From positions 1 through 64,000 of IMG/VR virus record IMGVR_UViG_3300035034_000207: a stretch of DNA of 64,000 nt; one strand, given 5' to 3'. The DNA comes from a virus. Position 1 is the stretch's first letter; each line of letters begins with the position of its first letter. Below the pieces are notes generated by a model that ran no database searches, was not told where the DNA came from, and worked only from the letters and a program-made list of their open reading frames with translations. A program made the position numbers and the translations under genes. Positions 46,264 through 57,110 of the stretch are shown piece after piece.

Positions 46264-48096
46264 ATGACAGACCTAAAAGTATCAGAAGCAGACTTTTTTA
46301 AAGTTAGAGATAATTTTATAACATTTGCTAAAAGCAACCCGGCGTTTACTGACTATGACTTTTCGGGTTCCGCGCTATCTGTATTGAACGATGCTTTAGC
46401 ATATGTGACACACTATAATGCCGTCCACACAAATTTCGCTTTAGGCGAATCGTTTCTAGATTCTGCTGAAAAACGTTCATCAATAACATCAAGAGCAAAA
46501 GAACTTGGTTATACGCCAAGATCAACATCAGCAGCACACGCCAGGATTCAACTTTCGTTTAATGTTTCTGGAAACCCCAGTCAGTATACAGTTCCAAAGG
46601 GAACAAGATTTACTAGTAATACAGCCGGAGAAACGTATTATTTTACTACGATAAAAGACACTTTGGTAAACAGACAAACCGGAAACACATATATAATTGA
46701 CCTTGATGTGTATGAAGGCCAATTTGTTTCGTATAGTTATACTGTTAATCTCAACAACCCCAAAACCAGATATGTTATACCAGCTAAGAACGTTGACACA
46801 AGGTTTTTAACCGTCAATATCAAAGATACAGCAGCATCGGAAGTTACCAACGAATATACATATATTAAAGAATTAAACATTGGCAGCCTAACAGGTGACA
46901 CGCTTGTTTATTTTTTACAAGAATCTTACGATGAATTTTATGAAGTTTATTTTGGTGATGGTGTTGTTGGCAACTCTGTTAAAAACAATAACGTAATAAA
47001 TTTAAATTATATAATATCTTCTGGCGATAAGGCCAATGGTATTAAGAAATTCAACCTAGTATCAACGTTGATAGACACCTCTAATATTACAATTGCAACC
47101 GTCTCTGGCTCGTCTGGTGGAGCTGATAGAGAAACTAAAGAGTCTATTAAATATCTTGCACCATTCTACTACCAATCACAAGATCGGGCTGTAACTTCGG
47201 TTGACTATAAAGCTATTATGCTTAATAACTATCCAAATATTGAAGATATACACGTTTGGGGCGGAGAAACAAATGATCCGCCTTATTATGGTAAAGTGTT
47301 CGCCGCAATAAAACCAAGGGGGTCAGACGTATTATCAAATACGACAAAAGAGATCATAAAGAACGACTTAACTAATAGATTTTCGGTATTAACAATTCGT
47401 CCAGAGATAGTTGATCCTGATTATATAGATGTAACAGTTGATACTGTAGTGACTTATAACGCAAGACTTTTTAACAACACAACGTCGACCGATCTTGGTA
47501 ATTCTATAAAAGATGCCATCGCTTTGTTTTTCTCAACTAACGCGTTAAAATTTACGAAGTCTGTTTATTACTCAAAATTAGTAAAAACCATTGACAATTC
47601 GTCACAACTGGTGTTAAATAGTGTTACTAATCTATCGTTGAAAAAATCACGGACAATATACACGGGCGTATCATCTACATACACGTACGAGTTTAATAAT
47701 GCTATACACCCTGGCTCTTTGGTGTCTAATGAGTTTATCGTGGATGGTGTTACTTATAAACTCCGTGATATTCCTGGCGGCCCGGGACCACATAACTTAG
47801 GAACCGTTGCCATATATAAAAAATCAAATACTGGATCTATAACATATTTAACTAAAAACGCTGGTTCTGTTGATTATAATTCTGGAAAAGTTATTGTTTC
47901 TAATACTAAGATTGATTCTATTGTCGGCGATTCTATTAGAAAACTTCTTAAAATTACTATAAGCCCTGGCGCTTTTGCAAACATGGAAAACCCACAATCT
48001 GTATACACCGATTATAATGTCTATACAAACGATAGAGACCAATTAATACGTTTAGAAGAATCAAATGTTATATTAATACCAGATGAGAGCGTGTAG
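46264..48096 (+). CDS. gp6: Baseplate wedge protein gp6
   Basis: 610 residues (T4: 660), baseplate J-like. DFSGSALSVLNDALAYVTHYNAVHTNFALGESFLDSA and KRSSITSRAKELGYTPRSTSAAHA (in parts, residues 26-100) are the conserved N-terminal wedge segment; GGADRETKESIKYLAPFYYQSQDRAVTSVDYKAIM (about 282-316) is the second conserved block. Two gp6 chains clamp gp7 in each wedge and form the ring around the hub. It follows gp25 by nine bases and precedes the gp7-like gene by six. Confidence 0.92.
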   Translation: MTDLKVSEADFFKVRDNFITFAKSNPAFTDYDFSGSALSVLNDALAYVTHYNAVHTNFALGESFLDSAEKRSSITSRAKELGYTPRSTSAAHARIQLSFNVSGNPSQYTVPKGTRFTSNTAGETYYFTTIKDTLVNRQTGNTYIIDLDVYEGQFVSYSYTVNLNNPKTRYVIPAKNVDTRFLTVNIKDTAASEVTNEYTYIKELNIGSLTGDTLVYFLQESYDEFYEVYFGDGVVGNSVKNNNVINLNYIISSGDKANGIKKFNLVSTLIDTSNITIATVSGSSGGADRETKESIKYLAPFYYQSQDRAVTSVDYKAIMLNNYPNIEDIHVWGGETNDPPYYGKVFAAIKPRGSDVLSNTTKEIIKNDLTNRFSVLTIRPEIVDPDYIDVTVDTVVTYNARLFNNTTSTDLGNSIKDAIALFFSTNALKFTKSVYYSKLVKTIDNSSQLVLNSVTNLSLKKSRTIYTGVSSTYTYEFNNAIHPGSLVSNEFIVDGVTYKLRDIPGGPGPHNLGTVAIYKKSNTGSITYLTKNAGSVDYNSGKVIVSNTKIDSIVGDSIRKLLKITISPGAFANMENPQSVYTDYNVYTNDRDQLIRLEESNVILIPDESV

Positions 48097-48102
48097 AGTA
48101 AA

Positions 48103-49680
48103 TTGTTTATAGGATCTAAAACAGAGCAAATAATTAATAGAACAATTCCTTCGTATATCAAAAGGGATCACCCTATATTTGTGGAATTTGTTAGAACGTA
48201 TTTAAATTGGTTAGAATCTGAAGAAAATACTCTTAATGTTTCAGCTAATTTTTTAAACTATCACGACGTAGACAACACTATAGAGTCTCTTGTTAGATAT
48301 TTTGAATATGAACTTATTCCAACTCTTCCGGCTGATATGCCTGTTGATAAAGCACTTTTAATAAAAAATATTAAATCATTTTATACTATTAAAGGCACTG
48401 AGTCTTCTTACCGATTTTTGTTTAGGTTTCTATTCCAAGAAGACATTGATTTTTATTATCCAAAAGTAGACATTCTTAGGGCGTCTGACGGCAAATGGTT
48501 TGAACCAAAATCAATTAAGATATCCAAGACCCAAATAACAGACATATATTCTATTATTAATAAAGAGGTGGTCGGACTAACATCTGGTGCTGTTGCGTTA
48601 ATAGAAGACGCCATTGAATATTTCGACAGAGACGAAACTATAATAGAACTGACATTATCTAATATTATTTCTTCCTTTCAATATGAAGAAAATGTACAAA
48701 TAATAATAGACGATACTTTAACTGCTGTAGAAACAATATTGCCAGTAATAGGCGCTGTAACAATTATCAATGGCGGCACTGGATATTCGGTCGGCGATTC
48801 GTTTTCTGTTAAAGATGCTACTGGTACAATAATATCATACGGTGAAGTGGCGCTTGCTGGTTCTGGCGGGATTTCAGCTTTAACAATTGACAATGGTGGG
48901 TTTCTTTATAATGGAAATCAGACTTCAGTTGAAAATTTTTTATATTTGCCAGTTGATTATACGTGGAATAATATGGATCTTCTAAACACTCAGCTATATC
49001 CAGCCGATTCTAATTCATATGATTTTCTAAATCTGCAAATTAACGCGTTGATAGCAGAAGAGTTAATATCTAATACAGGTGACATAATACAAATAAGTCC
49101 AACCGGTGGCTCTTCTGGATCTGGGGCAGGCGGCGTGGTGTCCAAAGTTGATCAATACGGGACTATATTAGAAGTTATACTAACATCATTCGGTCAGAAT
49201 TATCAGTCAGCGTCGGCCGCTGTTATATCTAATACGGGTCATGACGCTGATATATCCATAACAGCAGTTGGCGGGTCGATCATTAAAGCAAAACTGGACT
49301 CCTTTCCAATAATAAAATACACTGATTATGATTCTAATAACGATTTAACTATATACCCAGACTTTAATTCGTCTGGCGACGCTAACGCATCAGGTATAAT
49401 ATCAGTCGGCACTCTCATTGAATATAAAGGCCGTTATATTAATGACGATGGACATCTATCATCAACAAAAAAACTTCAAGATAACTTTTTCTATCAAGAT
49501 TTCTCATACGTAATAAAATCTGGTTTATCAATAAACTCATGGGGCGATATTGTTTCTAGAATAGCGCATCCTGCAGGTCTAAAATTATTCGGTGAAGTTC
49601 AGTTTGTATCACTTATAGAAACGCAGACAGAGATATCAGATATAATAGTACAACAAACAGACATAGATTCAAACGGATAA
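48103..49680 (+). CDS. Baseplate wedge protein, gp7-like
   Basis: 525 residues. IPSYIKRDHPIFVEFVRTYLNWLESEEN, DVDNTIESLVRYFEYELIPTLP, DKALLIKNIKSFYTIKGTESSYRFLFRFLF and DILRASDGKWFEPKSI (all within residues 14-140) are the signature of the large baseplate protein that follows gp6 in aquatic T4-like phages; its place suggests the gp7 role, though T4 gp7 is twice as long. VINGGTGYSVGDSFSVKDATG repeats are typical. The start is TTG 48103, six bases after the gp6 stop, with only a weak ribosome-binding site. Confidence 0.7.
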   Translation: MFIGSKTEQIINRTIPSYIKRDHPIFVEFVRTYLNWLESEENTLNVSANFLNYHDVDNTIESLVRYFEYELIPTLPADMPVDKALLIKNIKSFYTIKGTESSYRFLFRFLFQEDIDFYYPKVDILRASDGKWFEPKSIKISKTQITDIYSIINKEVVGLTSGAVALIEDAIEYFDRDETIIELTLSNIISSFQYEENVQIIIDDTLTAVETILPVIGAVTIINGGTGYSVGDSFSVKDATGTIISYGEVALAGSGGISALTIDNGGFLYNGNQTSVENFLYLPVDYTWNNMDLLNTQLYPADSNSYDFLNLQINALIAEELISNTGDIIQISPTGGSSGSGAGGVVSKVDQYGTILEVILTSFGQNYQSASAAVISNTGHDADISITAVGGSIIKAKLDSFPIIKYTDYDSNNDLTIYPDFNSSGDANASGIISVGTLIEYKGRYINDDGHLSSTKKLQDNFFYQDFSYVIKSGLSINSWGDIVSRIAHPAGLKLFGEVQFVSLIETQTEISDIIVQQTDIDSNG

Positions 49681-49685
49681 ACATA

Positions 49686-50564
49686 ATGACAATTATAACA
49701 AGACCACAGTTTAAAACGCAACGTGCTATAGATTTCTGGGATTCGTTGTCTAGAGAAAACAGTCCAGAACACTTATATAGTTTTCTTGGTAAACAAACGG
49801 CATGGGACAACGAATCTTCACCACCCCCTAGTTCTATAAACGACGAACAAGAAATTGAGACAAGAACAAACATATTCGCGCTTAAAAGAATCATACCATC
49901 TGGTATAACTTTTGTTGTTCCAAGAATAAACTGGACGACTGGTGTAACATATGCTAAGTATTTGGCGACAGACAATGACCTCAACGAAAAAGAATTTTAC
50001 GTTATAACTTCAAGTTATAGTGTATATAAATGTATTGGAAATAATAACAATTCCCCGTCTACTATACAGCCATCTGGGACTAGCGTAATACCCATCAACA
50101 CTGCCGATGGATATGTTTGGAAGTTTATGTATAATCTATCTTCTGCTGTAATTTTAAATTTTTTAACAACTTCATGGTTGCCGGTTCCATTTCTTGGTCA
50201 GAAAACAGCGTTCCAAAATGCTGTAGAGAACGCTGCAATTTATCAAAATGGTTCCCCTATTCGCGGCCATGGATATTCTGCCATTAATGAATTATTTTGC
50301 AATTCTATTATGGTAACGTCCGCGTTCTCTGGCTCTGAGAGTGCTGTGATTCCAACCGATACGTCGTACAGACAGGTTGGTTTGATTAATAATCCAACCT
50401 TACAATCATCGGGCTTACAAGCAGAGGGTACTGTTTACTCTGTCGGCGATACAAACTCTGATATAAATATAATGTCAGGTCAATTACTAGGATTTGAAAA
50501 CAGCCCTCCAGTTTCAAGATCTGTTGGGCAAAACGACACAATAAAAATAGTACTATCTTTTTAG
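49686..50564 (+). CDS. gp8: Baseplate wedge protein gp8
   Basis: 292 residues (T4: 334). YSFLGKQTAWDNESSPPPS, RTNIFALKRIIPSGITFVVPRINWTTGVTYAKY, FYVITSSYSVYKCIGNNNNSPS and TADGYVWKFMYNLSSA are the conserved gp8 blocks (residues 31-160). gp8 dimers bind the gp6-gp7 core of each wedge. It follows the gp7-like gene by five bases and precedes the giant baseplate protein by nine. Confidence 0.88.
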   Translation: MTIITRPQFKTQRAIDFWDSLSRENSPEHLYSFLGKQTAWDNESSPPPSSINDEQEIETRTNIFALKRIIPSGITFVVPRINWTTGVTYAKYLATDNDLNEKEFYVITSSYSVYKCIGNNNNSPSTIQPSGTSVIPINTADGYVWKFMYNLSSAVILNFLTTSWLPVPFLGQKTAFQNAVENAAIYQNGSPIRGHGYSAINELFCNSIMVTSAFSGSESAVIPTDTSYRQVGLINNPTLQSSGLQAEGTVYSVGDTNSDINIMSGQLLGFENSPPVSRSVGQNDTIKIVLSF

Positions 50565-50573
50565 GAAATAAAA

Positions 50574-53500
50574 ATGGTTTTAGATAAAAACACCACCCCA
50601 TACTTCAACGACTACGATGAAAATAAGAAATTCTATGAAATTCTTTTTAACCCTGGGCGTGCAGTACAGGCTAGAGAGTTATCACAAATCCAATCTATTA
50701 TTCAAAAACAAGTTGAGCGATTCGGCCTTAATATATTTAAAGAAGGTTCAATGGTTGTGCCAGGAGAAGCGTCCATAAACTTTAACGCCGAATACGTTTT
50801 ATTGGAACAACAATTTAATTCGCTTGACATTAATACATCAGATTTCAACGATAAACTTATATGTGGAACATCGTCTGGCGCCATCGCTAATGTTATAGAA
50901 CACATTCCAATTGATGGCGCGGATCCAAATACGTTGTATGTGTCATATCTATCTGGCGATTCTACTAGAACAATAGAGGGTAATATTACATCGTCTTCTA
51001 ACATCATAACAAATCTATCAATTGCAGCTACACAGTTTATACGTGTTGGAACCAAGATAGAAGCTGCTGGAATTCCAGTTGGCTCGTACGTCTCAGAAAT
51101 TATAGATAATGATTCTATAAAAATGTCACAAACCGCGACTGCTACAACATCGTCTCTTTCCATTGAGCTTGTCACTTCTAGTAAATTTGACCAGGGTGAG
51201 GATATATATGTAGTTGGAACGTCTGTTGGTTCAACTACTATAACCGATTCAAATGGGTGTACTGGTCAGGGAACAAGATTTCAAATTCAGCGAGGCGTTT
51301 ATTTCGCAAAGGGGTATTTCTTACTAGTTGACCAACAGTCCATGATAGTTAATAAGTATTCGTCATCCCCATCTGCTAAAATTGGCTTATCAATTACAGA
51401 TAGTTTCGTGAGTGAAGAAGAAGAATTAAGCCTCGTCGATCCTGCACAAGGATCTCCAAACTTCAACGCTCCAGGAGCCCACAGATATAAAATAGATATG
51501 GTTGCAACTGCATATTCGTTATTAGCCGAAATACCAGACAACTTTGTTGAACTTATACGGGTGGAAAACGGTAACATACTTAAATTTGTAGTCAACCCAG
51601 AATATGCTGAACTTGAAAAAACCTTGGCCCGCCGAACAAAAGATGAGTCTGGGTCGTATACAGTTAACGGGTTGAGCGTTCAAGTACGTGAGCATTTAAA
51701 CTCTTCTACTAATTTTGGTGTTTATCCTTCGCCTAAAGGCGACCCAACAAAGTTGGTTTTTGCTGTGGACCCCGGCAAGGCGTACGTTGAAGGGTTTGAA
51801 ATATCTTCGGTTGGCACAAAGTTTTTTGAGACACCAAAAACCAGAACGCTTGGCACAGTAAACAACGCAACGTTTCCGTCACTTATTGGTAATTACATAA
51901 CAGTGTCTAACATGACTGGTCTATTCAACTTTACTACTTACGAGCAAGTTGACTTAGTTTCGGTTGCTGTTGGTGGTGGTGGTTATCCCGGAGACGTGTT
52001 AGGAACTGCTAGAGTTCGTGGTATTGAATTTGTTTCTGGGACACCAGGCGATTCAGGCGCAGTATACAAAATATATTTATTCAATATTAATATGAATTCT
52101 GATACTAATGGGGTATTTGCATTTTCAGATATTAAAGGAATTAAAAATTCCGGTGATTCTAAAAACGCCAGTGTTATTTTAAGTTCTGGTTTGGCTATAC
52201 TAAGCGACGTACAAAATAACAACGCATTATTAGAAATACCACAATACGCAATTAAATCGCTTAAAGATGACGATGACCTATCAGATACTACATATACAAT
52301 TCGCAGACACGTATCAGGTAGTATGTCTGGAACAACATATACACTAAATGCTGGTACTGGGGAAACATTCGCGCCAAACTCTATAACAAATTATCAGGTT
52401 TCTGTTGTTACAGCTTCTGGGACCGCAACAGGGAATGGGTACGCTAACGGTGATATCATTAACATGACAGCCGCAGGTAACACCATTGTCTTAGGAGGGT
52501 CTCCAGTAGGAAAACAAGTTGTTATCACCGCCCCTGATATAGAGGGCTCTACAATAACAGTAATGGCCACAATTATAAAAGAAACTTCTGTAGAGAAAAC
52601 AAAAACATTAACGTCAAGATCACAGACCCTATCACATTCAAGTTTAATACAATTGGACAGGGCTGATATATTTGACATAGTTTCTATAATTGACACAAGT
52701 TCTTCAAACGATATTACTGATAGATATATTCTAGACAATGGTCAAAGAGATAACTTTTATGACAGGGGTTCTATATCTCCTAGGCCCGGATATGTGTTAC
52801 CGGCTACAACAATTCAGATTAATTATAGATATTTTGAACACGGTTCTGGGGATTATTTTTCTGTTGACTCATACGATGCTATTATTGATTATGAAGATAT
52901 ATATACATACGACTCTGTCACAACTGGTAAATCGTATGACATGCGTAATTGTATAGATTTCCGCCCAAGAATTTCTAATACAGGAAGCACCTTTTCTGTT
53001 CTATCTGAAATTCTGGCGCCTGGGAATACATTTCGGTGTGACTATTCATTTTACTTAGGAAGGGTTGATAAATTAGTATTAGACTCCACGGGGGAATTTT
53101 CTATCATAAAAGGAACACCTGCATTAAATCCTAAAACGCCAACATCCCCTTCTGGTACTATAACGTTGTACGAATTTAATATTCCACCTTATACTTTTAG
53201 TGTATCTGATATATATGTTAATAAAGTAGACAACAAAAGATATACTATGAGGGATATTGGTTCTTTAGAAAAAAGAATTGAATCGCTGGAATATTATTCG
53301 AGTTTGTCCTTACTTGAGAAATCAACAGAATCTCTGTTTATTGATGATGGAACTGGTTTAAATCGGTTTAAATCTGGTTTTCTTGTAGACAACTTCACAT
53401 CACACTTTGTTGGAAATTCAAGTTTGTCTGAATACCGTTGTTCTATTGATAACTCTTTAGGTATTCTTAGACCATCTTTTTATTCAGATTCTGTTAAAAT

Positions 53501-55886
53501 GTTAATAGACGAAGGTGGTTCTAGTAATTTTCAAAAAACTGGTGATCTAATAACACTACCATATACTGTCACGCCGTTTATTACTCAACCAGTAGCGTCT
53601 GAAAAGATAAACGTTAATCCATATGATGTGTTCAATTGGGAAGGGACTACTAAATTAATACCTTCATCGGACGAATGGTATGAAACTCAACGCGTTGCTG
53701 ATTACATTATATATGAAGACGATGGGCTTGCTGATCAACTGGCCGCATATAATGGAAAAACTATTTGGAACGATTGGCAAACAACATGGACCGGGTCTAC
53801 AAGAACATTGGTAGATCGCCAACAGTTATTCTCTGACTTAGATGGTACTAACATATCTCAGCGGGGTAAAACAGCTGGTCGTATTAAAACCGGTACAATA
53901 GAAGAAATATATTCTAATACAACTACTTCTGGGCAAACAAAATCTGGTGTGTCATATTCGGTCGTAGAGTCTAGATATACTGAATCGCAGGGTGATAAAG
54001 TTATTACTACAACTGTAATTCCGTTTATGCGTGAAAACGATGTTAATTTTGAAGTTAAAAATCTAAAACCATTTACACGTGTATATCCATTTTTTGATAA
54101 TATACCAGTTACTGATTATTGTAAACCGTCTTCTGGCGCCTTAGGAGATCCTCTAATAACAGACGTTCACGGATATATAGATGGGACATTTTCAATTAAA
54201 AACAATGATGAAATACGTTTCAGAACTGGCGAAAAAACATTTACGTTAACCGATAATGTTAATAATGATTTTGAATTGCAAAGAACTAATTCAGATGGGA
54301 CATATATAGCAAAAGGGCTTTTGGAGACAGTACAAGACACGATCATATCAACTAGAACAGCCACACTTGTTACTCAAAACGTAACAGATTCCCGTAGTAT
54401 TGTTATAGGAAGTTCCAAAGAGTCGGTTATTATTAAGTACTCTGATCCTGTTGCTCAGTCGTTCTTGGTTGATAAAACTGGTGGCGTATTTCTATCAAAA
54501 GTGGACATATTCTTTGCGACTAAAGATAGAACTGGAGTTCCAATAACGCTTCAAATTAGAAATATGGTTAACGGGTATCCAGGGCAAGTAATAGCACCGT
54601 TTTCAGAGGTTACTATAAACCCAGAAGATATTACTATATCTGGCGATGCTACTATTGCAACGGAGTTTGTGTTTGAAAGTCCCGTGTTTTTACAAGAAGG
54701 CCAGGAGTATTGTTTTATGCTTAGGGCCAATTCGTCAGAGTATGAAATATGGGTTTCACGCATTGGATCCTTTGACGTTATATCAGGAGAGAGAATATCA
54801 CAACAGCCATACGCTGGCTCGTTATTTAAATCTCAAAATACTAGCACCTGGACCCCCGACCAAGAGCTTGACGCTAAATTTACGCTTCATAGATGCGATT
54901 TTGACACTGCAGTGTCTAGCAACATTATATTTAAAAACGGCGAAGTGTCAACTAGATTGATGCTAGAAGACACATTTACAACGTCAGTTAGTTCAGCTGT
55001 TATCAACGTATATTTTCCAGATCATGGAATGTTAGACACGAATGAAATTACACTATCTGGATTCTCTGAGGATTTAAATGGCATACCATTTTCTGAATTG
55101 AACGCCACACACGCTATAACATATATCGACATGGATAATTTCACAATAGCAGTAACTTCTACAGCCACGTTATCTGGCCGAGGTGGTGGTACTGCTATTT
55201 ACGGAACGCCAAATCTTAGAGCCGATGTTATTTGTCCTTTGTTTGAAACAATTCTACTACCCAATACGGAAATGTCGTGGGGCTTACGTTTAAGAGATGA
55301 ATCGAACGTTCTTGATGGAGATTATATTCCGTTTAATCTTAAAGAGAACCTAGAATTACCAGATGAACGGTTTGTTTATTCTGTAGATAATGAAAATGCT
55401 GCGAAATCTGTGCATATAAGATCTATCTTGTCCACTGATAATTCTAATGTATCACCCGTTATTGATCTAGAACGGGCGTCTCTGATTGTTGTGTCAAACA
55501 GAATAAACAATCTAACAACAGGCGAAGATGAACCAAACTCTGGAAACGCTATTGCTAGATATATTACAAAGAAAATTGCATTAGAAATACCCGCAAAAGC
55601 AGCCAGAGTATATCTTGCTTGTAGAAGATTGTTTGGATCTGAAATCAGCGTTTACATTAAACATATGCCAGATGCTTCATCTGATGTTAGTTTTAAAGAT
55701 TTACCATACGTTGAATTGACAAAAATCAACTATCCAGATTTTTCTAAACAGCTTAAGGATTATGTCTTTGAAATAGATGGCCTAGACGCGTTTTCGAATT
55801 ATTCAATAAAAATTGTCATGACGTCTAATAAAACATCTGCTGTTCCGTTAATAGTCGATTTTAGAACAATAGCGCTTGGCACATAA
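50574..55886 (+). CDS. Giant baseplate/fibre-attachment protein (DUF4815-type)
   Basis: 1770 residues, the largest protein here. The N-terminus TPYFNDYDENKKFYEILFNPGRAVQARELSQIQSIIQKQVERFG (in parts, residues 8-52) is the hallmark of DUF4815 virion proteins of aquatic T4-like phages, found after gp8 where T4 has gp9-gp11. SYDMRNCIDFRPRI, PYTFSVSDIYVNKVDNKRYTMRDIGSLEKRIESLEYYSSL and PYTVTPFITQPVASEKINVNPYDVFNWEG (in parts) are further conserved blocks. The C-terminal third is beta-rich, probably the peripheral platform that carries fibres. A single uninterrupted frame. Confidence 0.85.
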   Translation: MVLDKNTTPYFNDYDENKKFYEILFNPGRAVQARELSQIQSIIQKQVERFGLNIFKEGSMVVPGEASINFNAEYVLLEQQFNSLDINTSDFNDKLICGTSSGAIANVIEHIPIDGADPNTLYVSYLSGDSTRTIEGNITSSSNIITNLSIAATQFIRVGTKIEAAGIPVGSYVSEIIDNDSIKMSQTATATTSSLSIELVTSSKFDQGEDIYVVGTSVGSTTITDSNGCTGQGTRFQIQRGVYFAKGYFLLVDQQSMIVNKYSSSPSAKIGLSITDSFVSEEEELSLVDPAQGSPNFNAPGAHRYKIDMVATAYSLLAEIPDNFVELIRVENGNILKFVVNPEYAELEKTLARRTKDESGSYTVNGLSVQVREHLNSSTNFGVYPSPKGDPTKLVFAVDPGKAYVEGFEISSVGTKFFETPKTRTLGTVNNATFPSLIGNYITVSNMTGLFNFTTYEQVDLVSVAVGGGGYPGDVLGTARVRGIEFVSGTPGDSGAVYKIYLFNINMNSDTNGVFAFSDIKGIKNSGDSKNASVILSSGLAILSDVQNNNALLEIPQYAIKSLKDDDDLSDTTYTIRRHVSGSMSGTTYTLNAGTGETFAPNSITNYQVSVVTASGTATGNGYANGDIINMTAAGNTIVLGGSPVGKQVVITAPDIEGSTITVMATIIKETSVEKTKTLTSRSQTLSHSSLIQLDRADIFDIVSIIDTSSSNDITDRYILDNGQRDNFYDRGSISPRPGYVLPATTIQINYRYFEHGSGDYFSVDSYDAIIDYEDIYTYDSVTTGKSYDMRNCIDFRPRISNTGSTFSVLSEILAPGNTFRCDYSFYLGRVDKLVLDSTGEFSIIKGTPALNPKTPTSPSGTITLYEFNIPPYTFSVSDIYVNKVDNKRYTMRDIGSLEKRIESLEYYSSLSLLEKSTESLFIDDGTGLNRFKSGFLVDNFTSHFVGNSSLSEYRCSIDNSLGILRPSFYSDSVKMLIDEGGSSNFQKTGDLITLPYTVTPFITQPVASEKINVNPYDVFNWEGTTKLIPSSDEWYETQRVADYIIYEDDGLADQLAAYNGKTIWNDWQTTWTGSTRTLVDRQQLFSDLDGTNISQRGKTAGRIKTGTIEEIYSNTTTSGQTKSGVSYSVVESRYTESQGDKVITTTVIPFMRENDVNFEVKNLKPFTRVYPFFDNIPVTDYCKPSSGALGDPLITDVHGYIDGTFSIKNNDEIRFRTGEKTFTLTDNVNNDFELQRTNSDGTYIAKGLLETVQDTIISTRTATLVTQNVTDSRSIVIGSSKESVIIKYSDPVAQSFLVDKTGGVFLSKVDIFFATKDRTGVPITLQIRNMVNGYPGQVIAPFSEVTINPEDITISGDATIATEFVFESPVFLQEGQEYCFMLRANSSEYEIWVSRIGSFDVISGERISQQPYAGSLFKSQNTSTWTPDQELDAKFTLHRCDFDTAVSSNIIFKNGEVSTRLMLEDTFTTSVSSAVINVYFPDHGMLDTNEITLSGFSEDLNGIPFSELNATHAITYIDMDNFTIAVTSTATLSGRGGGTAIYGTPNLRADVICPLFETILLPNTEMSWGLRLRDESNVLDGDYIPFNLKENLELPDERFVYSVDNENAAKSVHIRSILSTDNSNVSPVIDLERASLIVVSNRINNLTTGEDEPNSGNAIARYITKKIALEIPAKAARVYLACRRLFGSEISVYIKHMPDASSDVSFKDLPYVELTKINYPDFSKQLKDYVFEIDGLDAFSNYSIKIVMTSNKTSAVPLIVDFRTIALGT

Positions 55887-55887
55887 T

Positions 55888-56076
55888 ATGAAAGAACAAA
55901 TAAAAGATAGAGAACACCTATTAAGAGATTCGTCTTCAAGAGCCATTATAAATACTAATACATCTGCTCTTATAGATGCAAAGTTGGCCAAAGAAAGACG
56001 CGTTTCTCAAATAGATAGACTTGATAGACTTGAAGAAAAAATGGACACACTATTAGAGATGTTGTCTAACAAATAA
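55888..56076 (+). CDS. Small coiled-coil virion protein
   Basis: 62 residues, starting one base after the giant gene stop (ATAATATG). RDSSSRAIINTNTSALIDAKLAKERRVSQIDRLDRLEEKMDTLLEML (in parts) is basic, then a clear heptad coiled coil ending in LLEMLSNK. Small genes with this N-terminal pattern (RDpkSGAvxNtd...AL...KxxK) lie at this place in other T4-like aquatic phages. Probably a fibre hinge or chaperone. Confidence 0.6.
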   Translation: MKEQIKDREHLLRDSSSRAIINTNTSALIDAKLAKERRVSQIDRLDRLEEKMDTLLEMLSNK

Positions 56077-56095
56077 ACGGAAGAATATAGATTAG

Positions 56096-57109
56096 ATGGC
56101 AATTATACAAATAGATAAAAACACTGCAATTTTTGATGATGTTATAAACACCATTAACGACTTGGTTACTGGTATTAATGATCTTACTAGTTTTGATTCT
56201 ATAACTATAACCAACTCATCAATATCAACAACATCAATTGAGAATTCAATAATAGGTGCAGTTACGCCAGCAGCTGCCACGTTTAGTAATACAACGGTAA
56301 ATTCTACTTTAACGACAGACACCCTCGTATTCACGAACGTTGTTGCTAATGACGTACCAGGCGCACAGGCGGCCTTTGGCCTAACTATTGGATCTGATGT
56401 TCAGGCGTATTCTACTAAATTGTCTAATTTATCAACACTATCTGATTCTTCTGGCACTATAGAAAAAACCGGTGCAAGCACCTATGACGTTTACACAGTT
56501 ACAACTTTTGCAAAAAGTATGCTAGACGATACTACAGCCGTTGCCACAAGAGCAACGCTTGGTCTTGGGTCTATATCAACGCTATCTACTATTGCAGCAA
56601 CAAACATATCATCAAACGCTGTAACCGAAGCAAAGATTGCTGATGGCGCTGTTACAGAGTCTAAACTTGCATCAAACGCTGTAACTGAAGGAAAAATAGC
56701 ATCGGGCGCAGTTACTGTTACTAAAATTCCAGATAACACTATAACACCTGTAAAGATAACAATAGATGGCGTTCAAGAAATAAGAGCAGTGCCCCAATTA
56801 TCAAAAAGTTCTGCATATACTACAGTGGCAAGCGATGCTGGTAAACATATTCTTCATCCGTCGGGCGACACCACAGCTAGAACATGGACCATTCCATCTA
56901 ATGCATCTGTTGCGTATCCAATCGGCACTGCTATTACTTTTATTAATCAAAATGCCGCCGGCGTCATAACAATTTCTATAACGTCTGACACTATGCGCTT
57001 GGCCGATAAAGGCACAACAGGAAACAGATCGCTAAAAGCCAATGGTATTGCCACAGCCATTAAGATTGCTTCAACTGAGTGGATTATATCAGGGGCCGGG
57101 CTTTCGTAA
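56096..57109 (+). CDS. Tail fibre protein with AVTExKIASG repeats
   Basis: 337 residues, Ser/Thr/Ala-rich. GLTIGSDVQAYSTKLSNLSTLSD (about 93-115) is a common fibre-shaft pattern, followed by pseudo-repeats AVTEAKIADG, AVTESKLASN, AVTEGKIASG, AVTVTKIPDN (about 179-218), typical of trimeric beta-helical fibre shafts. The C-terminal barrel-like end (GTAITFINQNAAGVITI, WIISGAGLS) may bind a receptor or the next subunit. One base before the Gly-rich adhesin gene, so the two are made together. Confidence 0.75.
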   Translation: MAIIQIDKNTAIFDDVINTINDLVTGINDLTSFDSITITNSSISTTSIENSIIGAVTPAAATFSNTTVNSTLTTDTLVFTNVVANDVPGAQAAFGLTIGSDVQAYSTKLSNLSTLSDSSGTIEKTGASTYDVYTVTTFAKSMLDDTTAVATRATLGLGSISTLSTIAATNISSNAVTEAKIADGAVTESKLASNAVTEGKIASGAVTVTKIPDNTITPVKITIDGVQEIRAVPQLSKSSAYTTVASDAGKHILHPSGDTTARTWTIPSNASVAYPIGTAITFINQNAAGVITISITSDTMRLADKGTTGNRSLKANGIATAIKIASTEWIISGAGLS

Positions 57110-57110
57110 T

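Noticed and set aside
50702-51175. 157-codon minus-strand ORF inside the giant baseplate gene
   Set aside because: The plus frame runs uninterrupted for 1770 codons with recognised motifs; the opposite frame is a shadow.
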